A stretch of DNA of 64,000 nucleotides from Lichina pygmaea (taxonomy: Eukaryota > Ascomycota > Lichinomycetes > Lichinales > Lichinaceae), in contig OY730170.1 of the NCBI GenBank assembly GCA_963422465.1, positions 1,984,001 through 2,048,000 of the forward strand. Reading direction: 5' to 3'. A model generated the notes under the pieces. The model was given only the letters and a program-made list of their open reading frames with translations. It was not told the origin of the DNA and did no database searches. The position numbers and the translations under genes were made by a program. Below are positions 10,487 through 21,600 of this stretch, in pieces; positions within the stretch are counted from its first letter, which is position 1; every line of letters begins with the position of its first letter.

Positions 10487-13400
10487 CTAGATGTTGGAGT
10501 GTGAATAGTGAAGTTTGAAAGCCAGACTAAATTGGTTTAGTCTTTTCAAAGACATAAACCAGTACAGAAACTTCTGTAGAAGCTCTGGGTTTGAAATAAT
10601 AGTAGTGAAATCTTGGGGGTTAAAGAGAGCATGTTGTCTTTGACTTGAGTAGAGAGAGCATGAAGAGGTAATATACTTTACTGTCTCTTCTGCTTGACCA
10701 CACATGCATAGGGGGGTAGGAAAGTCAGGGACTCCAGCTCTGAAAAGAAAACTTGCTAGACCAATTCTCCCAATTCTGGTTTGCAGTAGTAGACTTGCCT
10801 CAGCTTTCTGTAGCTCTTTGTAGAGCTTTAGGTTGTTGTAGTGAGGTTTTTGGCAAAACACCTGCCATCCAGGATAGCTTTTTCTTTTCTTCTCCTCCTA
10901 TTGGTTTTCCCACTCTTTAGTAAAGAGTATTTGTAGTTCTTTCTTTGAACTAGCCTGGTTAGTAGTTATTTGACTTAACCAAGTGAACTTCCAATTAGGA
11001 GAGATAGTTGAGGATTTCTTTAAAGATTTCCTCAGTGAAGAAGTATAGGAAGAAATAGTAGAAAAGGTACTGTCAAGAAAGTCTTTCAGAGAGAACGTTT
11101 GGATAGAAGATAGAAAACAAGCTGTGCGAAATTTAAAATAGAGATCTGGAGGTAAAAGAAAAAGCTCACTCTCTAATAGAAAAAAAGGAGTGGCTTTGAA
11201 AGCACCCCCAATAAGTCTCAGACATTTGTTTTGGAATATGATAAGAGAGGAAATATTAGAGAATTTTCTGAGTGGGTTGAACCAAATTCCCACTGCATAG
11301 CTCAGTACAGATCTGAGTATTGCAGTGTACACAAGGCGTGCTGTGAGAACTGGAAAGCCCCAGGTGGAGTAAGAGGTTCTAGAAAGAGAAGATAGTGCTT
11401 TTTGTACTTTTTGAAGAATAATTCTCTGGTGTTTGTGCCAGTGGAGTTTGGCATCCAGGTACACTCCCAATACTCGCATTTCGTCTTTTGGTTTTAGAAT
11501 CACATTCCCAAGTCTAAGCTTGAGCTGCAGATTGTCTGATCTTCTGGAAAAATGAAGTATTTCATATTTCTCAGGAGAGAAGATCATTCCATGTCTTGCA
11601 GCCCAAGATAGACATTTAAGATGTGTATTCTTCAACTTCAGAAGGTTGCTTTTAAGAGAGTGTCCAAATGCAAGCAGATTTGTATTATCTGCAAATCCCA
11701 GAGCAGAAACACCAGTAGTAGGAGAATGTACAGTCTCATGAAGTTCAGAAATATAGAATAGAAAAAAGAATAGGAGACAAAGGGGAACCTTGGGGGACTC
11801 CACAGTGAATAGGAATAGAAGAGGACTCAGAGTCATCAAAAACTAGGGTGGTGGTACATCTGGTACAGAAAGAGAAGATCCAAGAAGTTAGCCAGAGAGG
11901 GATTTCTTTTCTCTCCAGAATCTTTTGAAGAATCTCTGGGAGAACTCTGTCATATGCTCCTGAGATGTCCAGAGAAAGTAGAGATGCAACCATGCCTTCT
12001 TTCCAGACTTTTTCCACTTGGGAAGTTAGAAGGAAAAGTGCTGATTCAGTTGATCTGCCTTTCCTGAACCCTATCTGGATTTCTGGCAAGAGTTTGGCCT
12101 CTTCTGCTACCTTGCTTAGTCTGGCTGCTGTAATAGCTTCTATCAGCTTGCCAGTTGTGTTTAGCAGAGCTATAGGGCGCCAGGCTTTAGCTTGGTTATA
12201 GATTCTCTTGCCAGGTTTTCTTAGACAGACTGTTTTGGTATTCTTGAATTTCTCTGGAAAGTATTCCAGTCTCCAGCATGTTGATGTGAGAACAGCTATA
12301 GCTTGGCAGAACTTGGGACCCAGAGCTTTCAGAAATCTATTTGGCAGCTTGTCTTTTCCTCCTGCTGTAAAAGGTTTCTTCTTGTTCAGCATTTGCTCCA
12401 CTTCTTCAGTGGTAACCTCCTGAGAAAGCTGGATATCTGGGGTACTCTGGTGACTTTCTGTACTTGGTTCTGGAACACGTGCTTCTGGAAAGAATTGAGC
12501 TGAGAAAGATTTTGTCTTCTCCTCAAAGCTTTTGGCTAGTCCTTCTTGAGTCTCCAGATCAGGGACCAGAGGAAGATCAGGGGTCTTGTTAGCTTTTGAT
12601 TTTCCCCACTTTGCAAGCTTCCAGAATTTTGAGGAACTGGCTAGCTCATGAACTTGTTTTCTGAAGGTGTTCTGTTTGTCTTCTCTGACAGCTTTCTTCT
12701 TGAGCTTAGTTGCTTCTTCTAGCTCTTCTTGGCTTGCCTGTCCTCTGAGCACTTGTCTTCTTATTCTTCTTTCCTGCTTAACTTTAGTTTGGATCTCTTG
12801 GTTCCACCAGGAGACTGAGTGGCTAGATTACTTCTGGAGTTCTGTGCATCTGTCTGCTATTTCTTGGAGAAAGTGGTTAAGATATTCCAAGTACTTATCC
12901 ACTTCATGTTTATCTTGAAAGTGGAAGGGCAGCTGCAAATTATTACACTCTTGTTTTGCCAGATTTGCGTCCAGTGTTTTCCAGTTCTTTTCTGGCTTCC
13001 AGGTTTTTCTTGGTGAGTCCAGGTCCAGGCTAGTTAGCACAGGTCTGTGGTCAGACCCATGAAAGAACTGCAAAGCAATTTTAGAAAAGATTAGAGAGTT
13101 AGAAAGAGAAGAAGATATAAAGAAAAGATCAATAGGTGAACAGGGTTTGTGGGAAAGAGATCTAGCTCTTGTGGGTGTAAAAGGTGCAATAGCTAACTGC
13201 AGATTTTAGTTTTTCATTAGAGTTTGGAACTTGTGTGCAGTGTCAGAAGATAGTCTTCTTTTCTTTGACCAGTCAGGGTGGTGAAGATTTGAGTCTGTAA
13301 GAAGAATATACTGCCTTTTTGCTTGTAAAGCATTTTGGAGTAGACAGAGAAGAGCTTCTGATCCTTGTAGGTAGTTCTCTTGACTTGAGGGAGTGAAGTA

Positions 13401-13727
13401 TAGATTATGCACCCACAGAGAAGTAGAGGTGTTTTCCAGATGAATTTCAAGAGAAACAAAGTCTTTACTCCAGAAAGTAGAGTGGAGAGATGACAGTTTC
13501 AGGTTTTTGTTAATAAGAAAAAGAGTTCTGCCAATCTCTGGAGAATATAAAGAAAGAAAAGAAGAAAAAACAGTTGAGGTGCTGGTTTGAAGGTGAGGAT
13601 TCTTCCAGGGTTCTTGAAGTGCAATAATATCTACTTCTTGAAGAGTTGAGGTTGCTAGAAGTAGCTCTTGGACTGATTAGCTTTTCTGCACATTGTATTG
13701 AAGAAGTGTGAACTTTGTATTCTTCAT
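10487..13727 (-). pseudogene. LINE-A ORF2 (endonuclease-RT) pseudogene, A4
   Basis: Start ATG at 13727, overlapping the ORF1 TGA by 4 nt. Long open pieces remain: 11745-12752 (335 codons, LDISGAYDR to VPQGSPLSP), 10898-11839 (the RT catalytic motif reads GFADNTN, with the second Asp changed to Asn) and 10487-10861 (C-terminal CMCGQAEETVKY). The endonuclease segment has stops near 13206. A frameshift near 11750-11840 joins the two RT frames. The D-to-N change would by itself abolish polymerase activity. Confidence 0.88.
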
Positions 13728-15124
13728 GTAGACATTTCATCTTCAAAGATCTTGAAGGGGTTGACTGACTGCTTTCTCTCTGTGTTTGTTGATCTTGTAG
13801 ACAGAATTTGCACTTCTGGAGACTCTCCTCTGAGTCTCTGTGAGCTTCTAGTTGGCTCTGTGGTTTTCTGTCTTTTTCCCCCTGGAAGAGTCTGTATAAA
13901 GGGGAAAGTAACTGGAGACTGTGTGACTGGGACAGTGGTAGCAGTGGAGATCTCATACTTCCCTGGGCAGGAAATCCATGCCTCTCTTGCCTTCTTGACT
14001 GCTTCTTGGCGTACTGGGCATGTGCTAGCCCAGGCTGGGTGAGCTCCTTTGCAGTTGCTGCATTTTGGCTTTAGCAGTTGCTCAGGGATTTGGCAGGTTC
14101 TTCTTTCATGCTGGCCTCCGCAGGCACCACATACAGCTTGATTCCTGCACAGGCGAGCTTGGTGTCCATACCCAAAGCACTTCAAGCATTGTGCCACTAC
14201 TGTGTTAGCCAGAAAAGGCTCTGCCTCATGCAATCTGTCGCCCAACACTACTCCACTCTCAATTAGAAGATTGGCCTGTTCCGGGGTGGCCAGATCCAGG
14301 TGGAGTGAAGTAACTGGTTTCTTTTGAGCTATAGCCTTCTTTGACCAGTAGGCTCTTAGAATAGTGATTTGCTTGCTCAGAGATGGGTTGCTGTTCTGGA
14401 TAGTCTGGCGAGTTTTTTCCAGGTTTTCTGGCTGGATGTCTGTGGTTCTGACTCCATGAATCAACACTGGTAATCTCTTGGGTTGGATAGTTGCTTCCTT
14501 GGTAAAAATAGCTGATATCCAGGCAGAGTCTTTCTCCAGAAAACTCTTACTCTCTTGGGTTTCAGTGTTAATAAGGATGTCCCCTGAGGGAAGTTTTCTT
14601 ACTGCTCTGACTTGTTTATTATAGAGACTGGGGAGTCTGTCTTGGAGTGCTTGAAAAAGCTGGATGTGGGTCCTGTTGGCTATATCAGGTGTCTGGTTAC
14701 CAGGGTCGACAAGAACTTCCTTCAGAATTCTTGGAGCTAGAGGGATTTGAGATGGGATATGTTTCTGAACTGACTGGGCATATGATGGCTTAGATTCTTG
14801 CTTTTCTAGCCGCTTGTTAATATTCTCCAGCTCCTGGAAAATGTTGTTGGTCAGACCAGTGGGGAGAGACTGGGTTTTGGTGGACTGGGCTTCATTAGTA
14901 AAAGAGTTTTTCTTAATATTCTCCCAGCTTTTCAGTACAGATTCTGGGGTAGCTTGGGTCTTGAGCCATGAGTCCAGTAGGTTGTAGTCATTCTGGAGAG
15001 CTTGATAGGGGGTAGAAGAACTAGGCTGAGTACCAGCAGAACTGGGAGCTGGCATTGTTGGAGAAGGTGTTGTTTTTCTGGTAGTGTTCTGGGAGAAGTC
15101 TGGTTTCTTCTTTTTGACAGGCAT
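13724..15124 (-). CDS. LINE-A ORF1, intact gag-like nucleic-acid-binding protein (A4)
   Basis: Open frame of 466 codons. I chose MPVKKKK at 15124 because every family A copy conserves a start with this basic patch there; an in-frame ATG six codons upstream is also possible. Layout: Ser/Thr/Pro-rich N-terminus (1-45); helical region (45-115); a globular part (about 215-305) that could be the RRM-like fold seen in ORF1 of jockey/I-type LINEs (inference); then three zinc knuckles C313-C316-H321-C326, C332-C335-H339-C344 and C355-C358-H362-C369; and a variable C-terminus. It would bind element RNA in the cytoplasmic particle. The TGA overlaps the ATG of ORF2 (ATGA), suggesting coupled translation. 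Confidence 0.9.
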   Translation of the reverse strand: MPVKKKKPDFSQNTTRKTTPSPTMPAPSSAGTQPSSSTPYQALQNDYNLLDSWLKTQATPESVLKSWENIKKNSFTNEAQSTKTQSLPTGLTNNIFQELENINKRLEKQESKPSYAQSVQKHIPSQIPLAPRILKEVLVDPGNQTPDIANRTHIQLFQALQDRLPSLYNKQVRAVRKLPSGDILINTETQESKSFLEKDSAWISAIFTKEATIQPKRLPVLIHGVRTTDIQPENLEKTRQTIQNSNPSLSKQITILRAYWSKKAIAQKKPVTSLHLDLATPEQANLLIESGVVLGDRLHEAEPFLANTVVAQCLKCFGYGHQARLCRNQAVCGACGGQHERRTCQIPEQLLKPKCSNCKGAHPAWASTCPVRQEAVKKAREAWISCPGKYEISTATTVPVTQSPVTFPFIQTLPGGKRQKTTEPTRSSQRLRGESPEVQILSTRSTNTERKQSVNPFKIFEDEMST

Positions 15125-17740
15125 AGGGTAGGTAACCTGCACAGTGGGTTGTTCACAAAGGGTCAGCTGGTTCCTAGCAGTAATTGCACAATCCTGGGAC
15201 CACTCCCCAAGACTGTACTTTCCTGGGCAGTCTTTTCCAACTAGACTCTAGGGAAATCTGGCTGCATTAACTCAAGCTGGAGACCACACCCCCTGCCTGA
15301 GCTTTCCTAGAGTTTTTCAACTCTACCAGCACTAGAGGTAAGCTCTAAACTATTTCTCTTATCCTGAGAGCCCTGATCTTCTTGATGCTAGATGTTTCTC
15401 TTAAGAGAAGTTCAAGCTGTTATCTCTGTCTGACTGGGAGTACTTGCTCAATCCTGGGACCACACCCCAAGACTGAGTGTTCCTAGGTAATTGGGGCCTG
15501 TCCCGTGTCTTTCAGAATCCCACTGGCCACTCTCTGCCTTGTTATAGGTAGTCTGTTGGTTGTTGAAGTTGAAGATCAAATATTCAGAGATCACAACTTT
15601 TGACAAACAGGCTGGGTTACCCAAAGTGATGGGTTTTCACCTTAAGGTTTTGGTGGTTCCCAACAGATACTCGCTTGGTTTCCAGAACTTCTGACAAAGT
15701 CCGGTGAATATCAGAAGTGATGGTCCTTCAACGTAGTGGTACTGGGAAGAGTTGGCAGTTCTGAGATATAGAAAAGAAATAGAATAGGAGAGAACAGTGA
15801 TCCTTGAGGGACTCCACAGTATATAGGGAACTGGGGGGATTCTGAGTCATCAAACACCAGAGAGGTAGTACGTGAAGTAGTGAAGGAAAAGATCCAGGAT
15901 ACAAACCACTTAGGAATCTTTCTCTTAATCAGGATCTTTCTGAGAACTTCTGGCAAGACTCTGTCATAGGCTCCAGAGATGTCTAGAGAGAGAAGACTAG
16001 CAACCATTCCTTCTTTCCAGATCTTTTCTACCTGGAAGGTCAGAAGGAAAAGTGCTGATTCTGTTGATCTTTCTTTTCTGAATCCCATCTGGATTTCTGG
16101 CAAGAGATTTTCTTTCTCAGCTAGTTCACTTAGTCTTGCAGCTGCAATAGCTTCTATTAGCTTCCCAATTGTATTCAGGAGAGCTATAGGGCGCCATGCT
16201 TTTGCTTGACAGTAGGATCCCTTGCCAGGTTTCCTTAGGCAGATTGTCTTGGCTGACTTGTACCTGTCTGGAAAGTATTCCAGTCTCCAGCAAGCCTCCA
16301 AAACCTTAGCAATTCTTTTGTTGAAAGGGTCTCCCAGTGCTCTTAGAAATCCATTTGGTAGAGTATCTTGGCCTGGTGCTGAGAGAGGTTTTTTCTTCTT
16401 TAGAACCTCTTGTACTTCTTCCTTGGAGACTTCTTGGGATAGTTGCCATTCCTGGGTTTCTTCTGGCAGGTCCTGTTCCTCTGGCTCTGGCTGTAGGGGA
16501 AGAGGGAAGAATTGAGTCCTGAAAGCTTCTGTTTTCTCTTCAAAACACTTTGCCAGCTGTCCTTGTTGTCCTATAAGTTCTGGGACTATTGGTAGGTCAG
16601 GAACTTTGCCAGCTTTTTCTTTTCCCTATTTGGCAATTCTCCAGTAGTCCTGGGTTTCTGCTAGCTGGTGGAGATGTGTTCTGAATGTCTTTCTTTTGGC
16701 CTGTCTGATCAGACTCTTTTTCTTTTTAGTTATCTCCTCTAGTCTGGTGGTTTCCTCTTGGCCTTGGAGTACTTTTCTTCTTAATTTTCTTTCCTCCTGG
16801 ATTATTTCTTTAATTTCCTGGTTCCACCATGGTACTGCATACCTGGACTCTTTGCAAGGTTGGGTTGTCTTGTTTGCAATTTCTTGGAGAGTTTTGTCCA
16901 GTCTTTCCAGGTAATCATCCACTTCTTTCTTGCTGGTTAGAGATAGAATAGGTGGTAGGTTATCAGCTTCTTGTCTTGCTTGACTAGCATCCAGAGTTCT
17001 CCAGTTCTTTTTGTCTGTTCTGGTTTTTCTTGGAGTCTCCAGACTGAGAATTGTGTGCACTGGTCTGTGGTCTGACTCTGTGTGGAATCTCATGTTAATT
17101 TGTGAGTAAAAAAGAGAATTAAGTAAAGAACTTGAAATAAAAGAAAGATCAATTGCTGATGAAGGTGGTTCTAGAAGAGTTCTTGCTCTTGTTGGTGTGT
17201 AGGGAGCTATTGGCAGCTCTAGTCCCCATTTGTCTGTTAGGTTCTTGAAGGATAAGGCCAGTTCTGAGTATAGCTGGCTTGACTTTGACCAACTTGGGTA
17301 GTAGAGATTTGAGTCTGTCAGGAGAATATGTTCACCCTCTTTTTGGATAGCTTGTTCCAGTAGGTCTAGAAGAGTCTGAGCTGACTCCCTATAGTTCCTT
17401 TGGCTTGTTGGTATGAAATAGAGGTTGTGGATCCAGAATGACTTTGTTTGAACTCTTATCTCCAAGGAGACTAGACCTTTACTCCAGAAAATTAGGCTTA
17501 TAGATGACCGCAAAATTCTTCTGTTAACAAGAACAAGTGTTCTCCCTAGCTTCTGGCTTTGTAAAAGGTAGAAGGCTGAGAATGTTGTGGAGATGCTTGA
17601 TTCTTGGTGGGGGTTTTTCCAGAGTTCTTGCAGAGTGATGATGTCCACTTCCTGTAGTCTAGAGTTTGCCAGTAGAAGTTCTTGGCATATCTGGCTTTTC
17701 TGGACATTGTACTGGAGAAGGTTAAGTGTGGAGTAACTCA

Positions 17741-19140
17741 TTAATCTTGGCTAGAGTCTTCCAAGATCTCAGTAGCTTTTTTTCTGGGTATGTTGATTTG
17801 GAACTCTGAGTTCTGTGCAAGTGGGAAAGTGGGGAGCTGAGTGTTCAGTCTTGAGCTTGAGCATGCTCTTAGTACTTCCCCTTGTTTTCTTTTCTTAGCT
17901 TCTTGTCTGTCTTGTAGACTTGGCCTTTTTTCTTGTGTTGAGGAAGTCTGAGGTAGAGCTAGTCTGGGAGCTGTTGTGTACCTCCCTGGTCTTGCTAGCT
18001 ATACCTCTCTTGCTTTCTGGATTGCTTCCTGTTTTTTCTGGCAGGACTTTGACCAGGCTGGGTGGTTTCCCTTGCAGTTTGCACATTTTGGTGTTAGAGT
18101 TTCTGGAGAAGTCTGGCAGTCTCTTCTGGCATGCTTTCCTCCACAGGCTGTGCACTGGGCTTGGGCTTGGCAAGTGTGTGCTTGGTGTCCAAACCTAGCA
18201 TATTTGTAGCACTGGGTGACTGATGTTGCTAGCAGGGCTGGTTCTACTTCATGTAGAGTGTATCCTAGAACTACTCCTTTCTCAATTAGGAGGTTTGCTT
18301 GCTCTGGGGTAGCTAGATCCAGATGTAGAGATGTGACTGGCTTCTGGAGGAGTTTGGCTTTTCTGGACCAGTAGGTTCTTAGGATGTTGACTTTACTTTC
18401 CATCCCAGGGTTTTGGGAGAAGATTGTCTTTTTTGTTTCCTCCAGGTTTTCTGGCTTGAAGTCTTTTGTCTGCGCCCTATGGACTAGCACTGTAAAGATT
18501 CTGGGTGATATCTTGGCCTCTGCTGTAAAGACAGCTGGGATCCAGTCCTTGTTTTCCTCTAGCTGAGTCTTGGCTTGAGGAGTTTCCAGAGAGATTATAA
18601 TATCTCCTGAGGGTAGTTTTCTGGCTGCTCTTATTTCTTTTTGGCAGGAGAGTGGTGTTTTCTTCTTGAGAGCTTCCATAAGCTGGGCTGGTGTTCTGTT
18701 TGCTAGCTGGCCAGTCTGAGTTCCAGGTCTGATAGTGATTTCACTGTGGATTCTGGTTGGAACAGGGATTTCCTGTCCTACTGTTTTCTGGGCTGCCTGG
18801 GCATATGTTGGCTTGGTGTTTTGTTTTTGGACTTGTTTCTCAATACTGTCCAGTCTCTCAAGTATCTTCTGGAGACTCTGGGAGTTAGGTGAGTGAGTGG
18901 AGACATCTTTGTCCAGAGCTTCTGCCACTTTGGACAGAATACTATCCTATACTTTTTGATGTGTTGGGGAGCTTTTGTGTGGATAAGCTATTCTTCCACT
19001 AGCTGGGGAGGTGTCAGCCCCTTCTCTTCTTCTTTTTCTTGAGTCTGGGATTGGTCTGTCAGGGAGTTAGCCACTGGGGGTTGCTGGGAGCTTGGAGAAG
19101 ACTGGTTTTTTTTCTTTTTCTCTGGTTTTTTCTTTGACAT
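17741..19140 (-). pseudogene. LINE-B ORF1 (gag-like) of B1, frame broken
   Basis: ORF1 of family B. A start MSKKKPEKKKK at 19140 matches the Lys-rich starts of families A and C, but a TAG near 18988 follows; the same stop is in B2. The frame is open again from MAEALDKDV at 18928 to 17999, with three zinc knuckles around 18060-18210 (CYKYARFGHQAHTC with one Cys lost, CTACGGKHARRDC, CANCKGNHPAWSKSC), and then shifts. The end (TAA at 17741) overlaps the ORF2 ATG by one base. Translation may start at MAEALDKDV in this family. Confidence 0.8.
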
Positions 19141-19823
19141 TGTGTGATTTTGGGTGTCTTCCAGCAGTTCTTTTTGGCTGGGATTGGTGAGGCTCTTTTG
19201 GAGGCTTCTTCCAGTTGTTCGCAAAGAGTCACCTGGTTCCTAGCAGTAGTTGCACAATCCTGGGACCACTCCCCAAGATTGTACTTTCCTGGGCAGTCTT
19301 TTCCAACTAGACTCTAGGGAAATCTGGTTGTATTAACTCAAGCTAGGGACCACACCCCCTGCCTGAGCTTTCCTAGAGTTTTTCAACTCTACCAGCACTA
19401 GAGCCAAGCTCTAAACTATTCTTCTTATTCTGGGAGCCCTGATCTCCTTGTTGGTGGATGTTTCTCACTTTTAGGAGAGGTTTGGTGTTTTATCTCTGAT
19501 AGACTGGGAGTACTGGCTTAATCCTGAGTTTTGGTCTCAGGGCTGATTGTTCCAAGGTAGGTAGGGCTTTGCCCAGTCCTTCAGGATACCTCTGGTCCCT
19601 CTCACTCTTGTTGTGGCTGGGTGGTTGGTAGTTGAAGCAAGAAGACATAAGTTCTGGGATCACAACTTTTGACCAAATAGCCTGATTCAGAAAAGTGATG
19701 GGTTTTCACTCTTGGGAAGTGGGTGGTTTCAGCAAGAGTCACAACTGGTTTCCAGGACTTATGATAAAACCCGCTGATTATCAAAAGTGATGGTCCTTTG
19801 ATGATGTGGTACTTGGAAGAGTT

Positions 19824-20592
19824 TTTAGCTTGTGGGGGTAGTTCTCATAGTAGACTTCAGTAGCCTTATTGTCCTATAGGTAGTTATCAGGTTCCCAGCT
19901 ATTGCTGTCCTCTGGGTAGTCTTCCTACTTGACCAGGTACTGCAAGCACCTGTAACAGTAGTGACTATCAAGAACTTGCTCCACCACCTATTCCTCTTTG
20001 TTGTCCACAATAATAGGTGGGGGCTGAGAGTTCTTGTAGTTGGCACTGTGAAAAGACTCAAGCAGTGACACATGGAAGACTGGGTGTATCTTCATTGTAG
20101 GTGGAAGCCAGAGTCTGTAAGCCTGCTTCCCAATCTTTTGCAGAATCTTGAAAAACCTATAGTACTTATTATCCAGCTTCTTGCTTGGTTGTACTGTCTT
20201 CAGGTTCTTGCCTGACAGCCACACCTGGTCACCTACTGCAAACTTCTGTGGGGATGTCTTTGCTTGCTTGAAGACTCCTTACACTCACCAGACTTTCACC
20301 TATTGCTTCTGGAGTGTGGTGCACATCTTCAGCAAAGTGTCTGCCCAGTCCCTGGCAGCTGGCACCTTATGAAGGTGCTTCTCTAGTGCTCTAATATTCT
20401 TATAAATTTCAGGGTTCTGCCCCATGAGTGTATAGAACAGCAAACAGCCAATAGCCAGGTTCCAGCTGTTGTAGGCAAATTCAGTTATCAGTAGCCACTT
20501 CTTCCAGTCATCCTGCTGATACACTATGTAGGCATGCAGGTATTGTTCCAAGGTCTGGTTATACCTCTCTGTCTGTCTATCTGTTTGAGGAC
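19824..20592 (-). pseudogene. GypA integrase C-terminus and chromodomain remnant
   Basis: Minus-strand reading: IN C-terminal (GPY/F-type) block with KLDNKYYRFFKIL and LPPTMKIHPVFHVSLL (19988-20224), then a linker and a chromodomain reading YLVKWEDYPEDSNSWEP once stops are ignored (about 19830-19960). Such chromodomains target new copies to heterochromatin marks in chromoviruses. Stops and frame changes disrupt it. B1 splits off its last residues at 19823 and SINE-1 cuts the integrase on the right. Confidence 0.75.
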
Positions 20593-21027
20593 AGGGTGGC
20601 ATGGTGTAGTGGGAAGCTGGTGAGAGTTTCCCACTACGTGGCACCCATGACCCAGAACTAGTGGTGTCAGACCTGGAGAACCTGACTAAACTAGTTGTTA
20701 GTTCAAATCTGACCCACCCCACATTCTGCCACAAAAACCTCCGAGATTCATAGAACTTGTCTAAGATGTACTCCTCGCAAGATGTATGAAAACTCCCAAG
20801 AAATAGCTCACCCAATATCTGTCAAGATCCACAAAACCCTCATTACTGTGGTTTTCCTATTTCCCCTACAGGGTTTGGGGTTTTCCCACAGTACGTACAC
20901 TACAAACCACGAGGTGTACAGTAAATGCGTGAGGTCCCCAAGTCAAGTCTACCAGAGACAAAAATCCTTCAAGAAGTTCTGCATGGCTTAACAGCCAAAT
21001 CAGTGTAAGAATCAAATCAAAATCAAA
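20592..21027 (+). mobile_element. SINE copy 1 (tRNA-headed, LINE-tailed)
   Basis: About 436 bp with a 13 bp TSD ATCTGTTTGAGGA at 20579-20591 and 21028-21040. The insertion splits the YPQTD motif of the GypA integrase. The head has an A-box-like TGGTGTAGTGGG at 20602-20613, a T-arm with loop TTCAAAT at 20702-20708 (the B box region) and CCACCCC at 20714-20720, able to pair with the GGGTGG start as an acceptor stem. The body is unrelated to the LINEs. The 3' end has the LINE hairpin TGGCT-TAAC-AGCCA (20984-20997), CAGTGTAAGAATC, and AAATC repeats. It encodes no protein. Confidence 0.9.
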
Positions 21028-21600
21028 ATCTGTTTGAGGATAGAAAGCTGTGGAGAGGCTATGCCAGATCCACAGGTGAAAGCACAAGGCTGACCAGAAC
21101 TTCAAGGTGAAGACTAGTCTCTGATCAGATACAATAGTCTGGGGGAAGCCTGCTCCCCACAGTACATACTTATACATAACCAGTTCAGCAAGCTCTGCTA
21201 CATCAATATCCTTTCTGGTCACTATATAGTGTGCTATCTTGGTGTACTGATCAACAATAACAAGTATTAAGTTGTAGACTTGCTTCTTCCTTGAGACCTC
21301 TGGAAAGTTAGTGATAAAGTCTATTGTAATGTCTGTGAAAAAGTCTGCAGGTATAGGCAGTGTCTGCATTTTGCCAAAAAGTTTGTGACAAGCTGATTTT
21401 ATCTTTTAGCAGACTGTACACTTTGTTACATAGTCCTTCACATCTTGGGCTATACCCAGCCAGACATATTTACACTGGATAAGCTCCAGTGTTCATGCAA
21501 ATCCAAAATGTCTGGCTAGGGAGTTATTGTAGTGTATCCTTAACACCTCCACTCTAGCACTGTTCACAGGGGGTATGTACATCTTGCTATTGTAACACAC
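21028..21600 (-). pseudogene. GypA integrase core remnant
   Basis: Minus-strand reading of an rve-type integrase: the first catalytic Asp in ITIDFITNFP, the second in TIVSDQRLVFTLKFW, and the start of the third motif, FYPQTD, which is broken by SINE-1; the Glu region lies at 20580-20560 beyond the SINE (DRQTERYNQTLEQYL). It would have inserted element DNA into the genome. Frame changes around 21030 come from the SINE. Confidence 0.82.

Larger units (their letters stand above)
10304..15754 (-). mobile_element. LINE-A copy A4, full-length, inserted in B1
   Basis: Perfect TSD GCAGTTCTGAGA at 10292-10303 and 15755-15766, located in the RT region of B1. The 3' end at 10304-10340 shows a tail of ATCAAA/AATCAAA repeats (complemented here), like the SINE tail. 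The length is about 5.45 kb. ORF1 is intact and ORF2 is interrupted by a few stops. It is younger than B1 because it splits it. Confidence 0.93.
9039..17741 (-). pseudogene. LINE-B ORF2 (endonuclease-RT) pseudogene, B1, split by A4
   Basis: ORF2 starts at ATG 17741, overlapping the ORF1 stop by one base (TAATGA). The endonuclease is open to a TAG at 16626 (TGG in related elements, IAKWGK context): ITLQELW, LLTDSN and ESDHRPV are visible. The RT part resumes (FFNP-free block with RPIALLNTIGK, LDISGAYDR, YCGVPQGS) to about 15768, where A4 interrupts it inside the VPQGS-FADD region. The rest, with the Cys/His motif CNCGFGEETAQH, is at 9039-10290 with further stops. The same TAG is present in B2. 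Confidence 0.88.
8830..19823 (-). mobile_element. LINE-B copy B1, full-length, split by A4
   Basis: Own segments are 8830-10303 (3' half) and 15755-19823 (5' half). The 5' end at about 19823 has the AACTCTTCCAAGTACCAC start, and the 3' end has the A-rich tail at 8830-8850. It is nearly identical to B2 throughout. The terminal hairpin is damaged (AGC to ACC in its 3' arm, near 8866). Flanking DNA on both sides is GypA, but no clear TSD is visible. Confidence 0.88.

Noticed and set aside
20592-20720. A functional tRNA gene at the SINE head
   Set aside because: Acceptor-like and T-arm pairing and an A box are present, but the unit is about 126 nt with no clear anticodon arm and is fused to the SINE body with a TSD around the whole.
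20782-20991. A 69-70 codon frame (MYENPQEIAHPIS...) found three times, also at 24474-24683 and 36130-36339, and an opposite-strand frame starting MGELFLG in each copy
   Set aside because: They recur only because they lie inside the three SINE copies. The SINE is tRNA-headed and non-coding by structure, the frames are on opposite strands, and copies 2 and 3 differ without codon-position bias.
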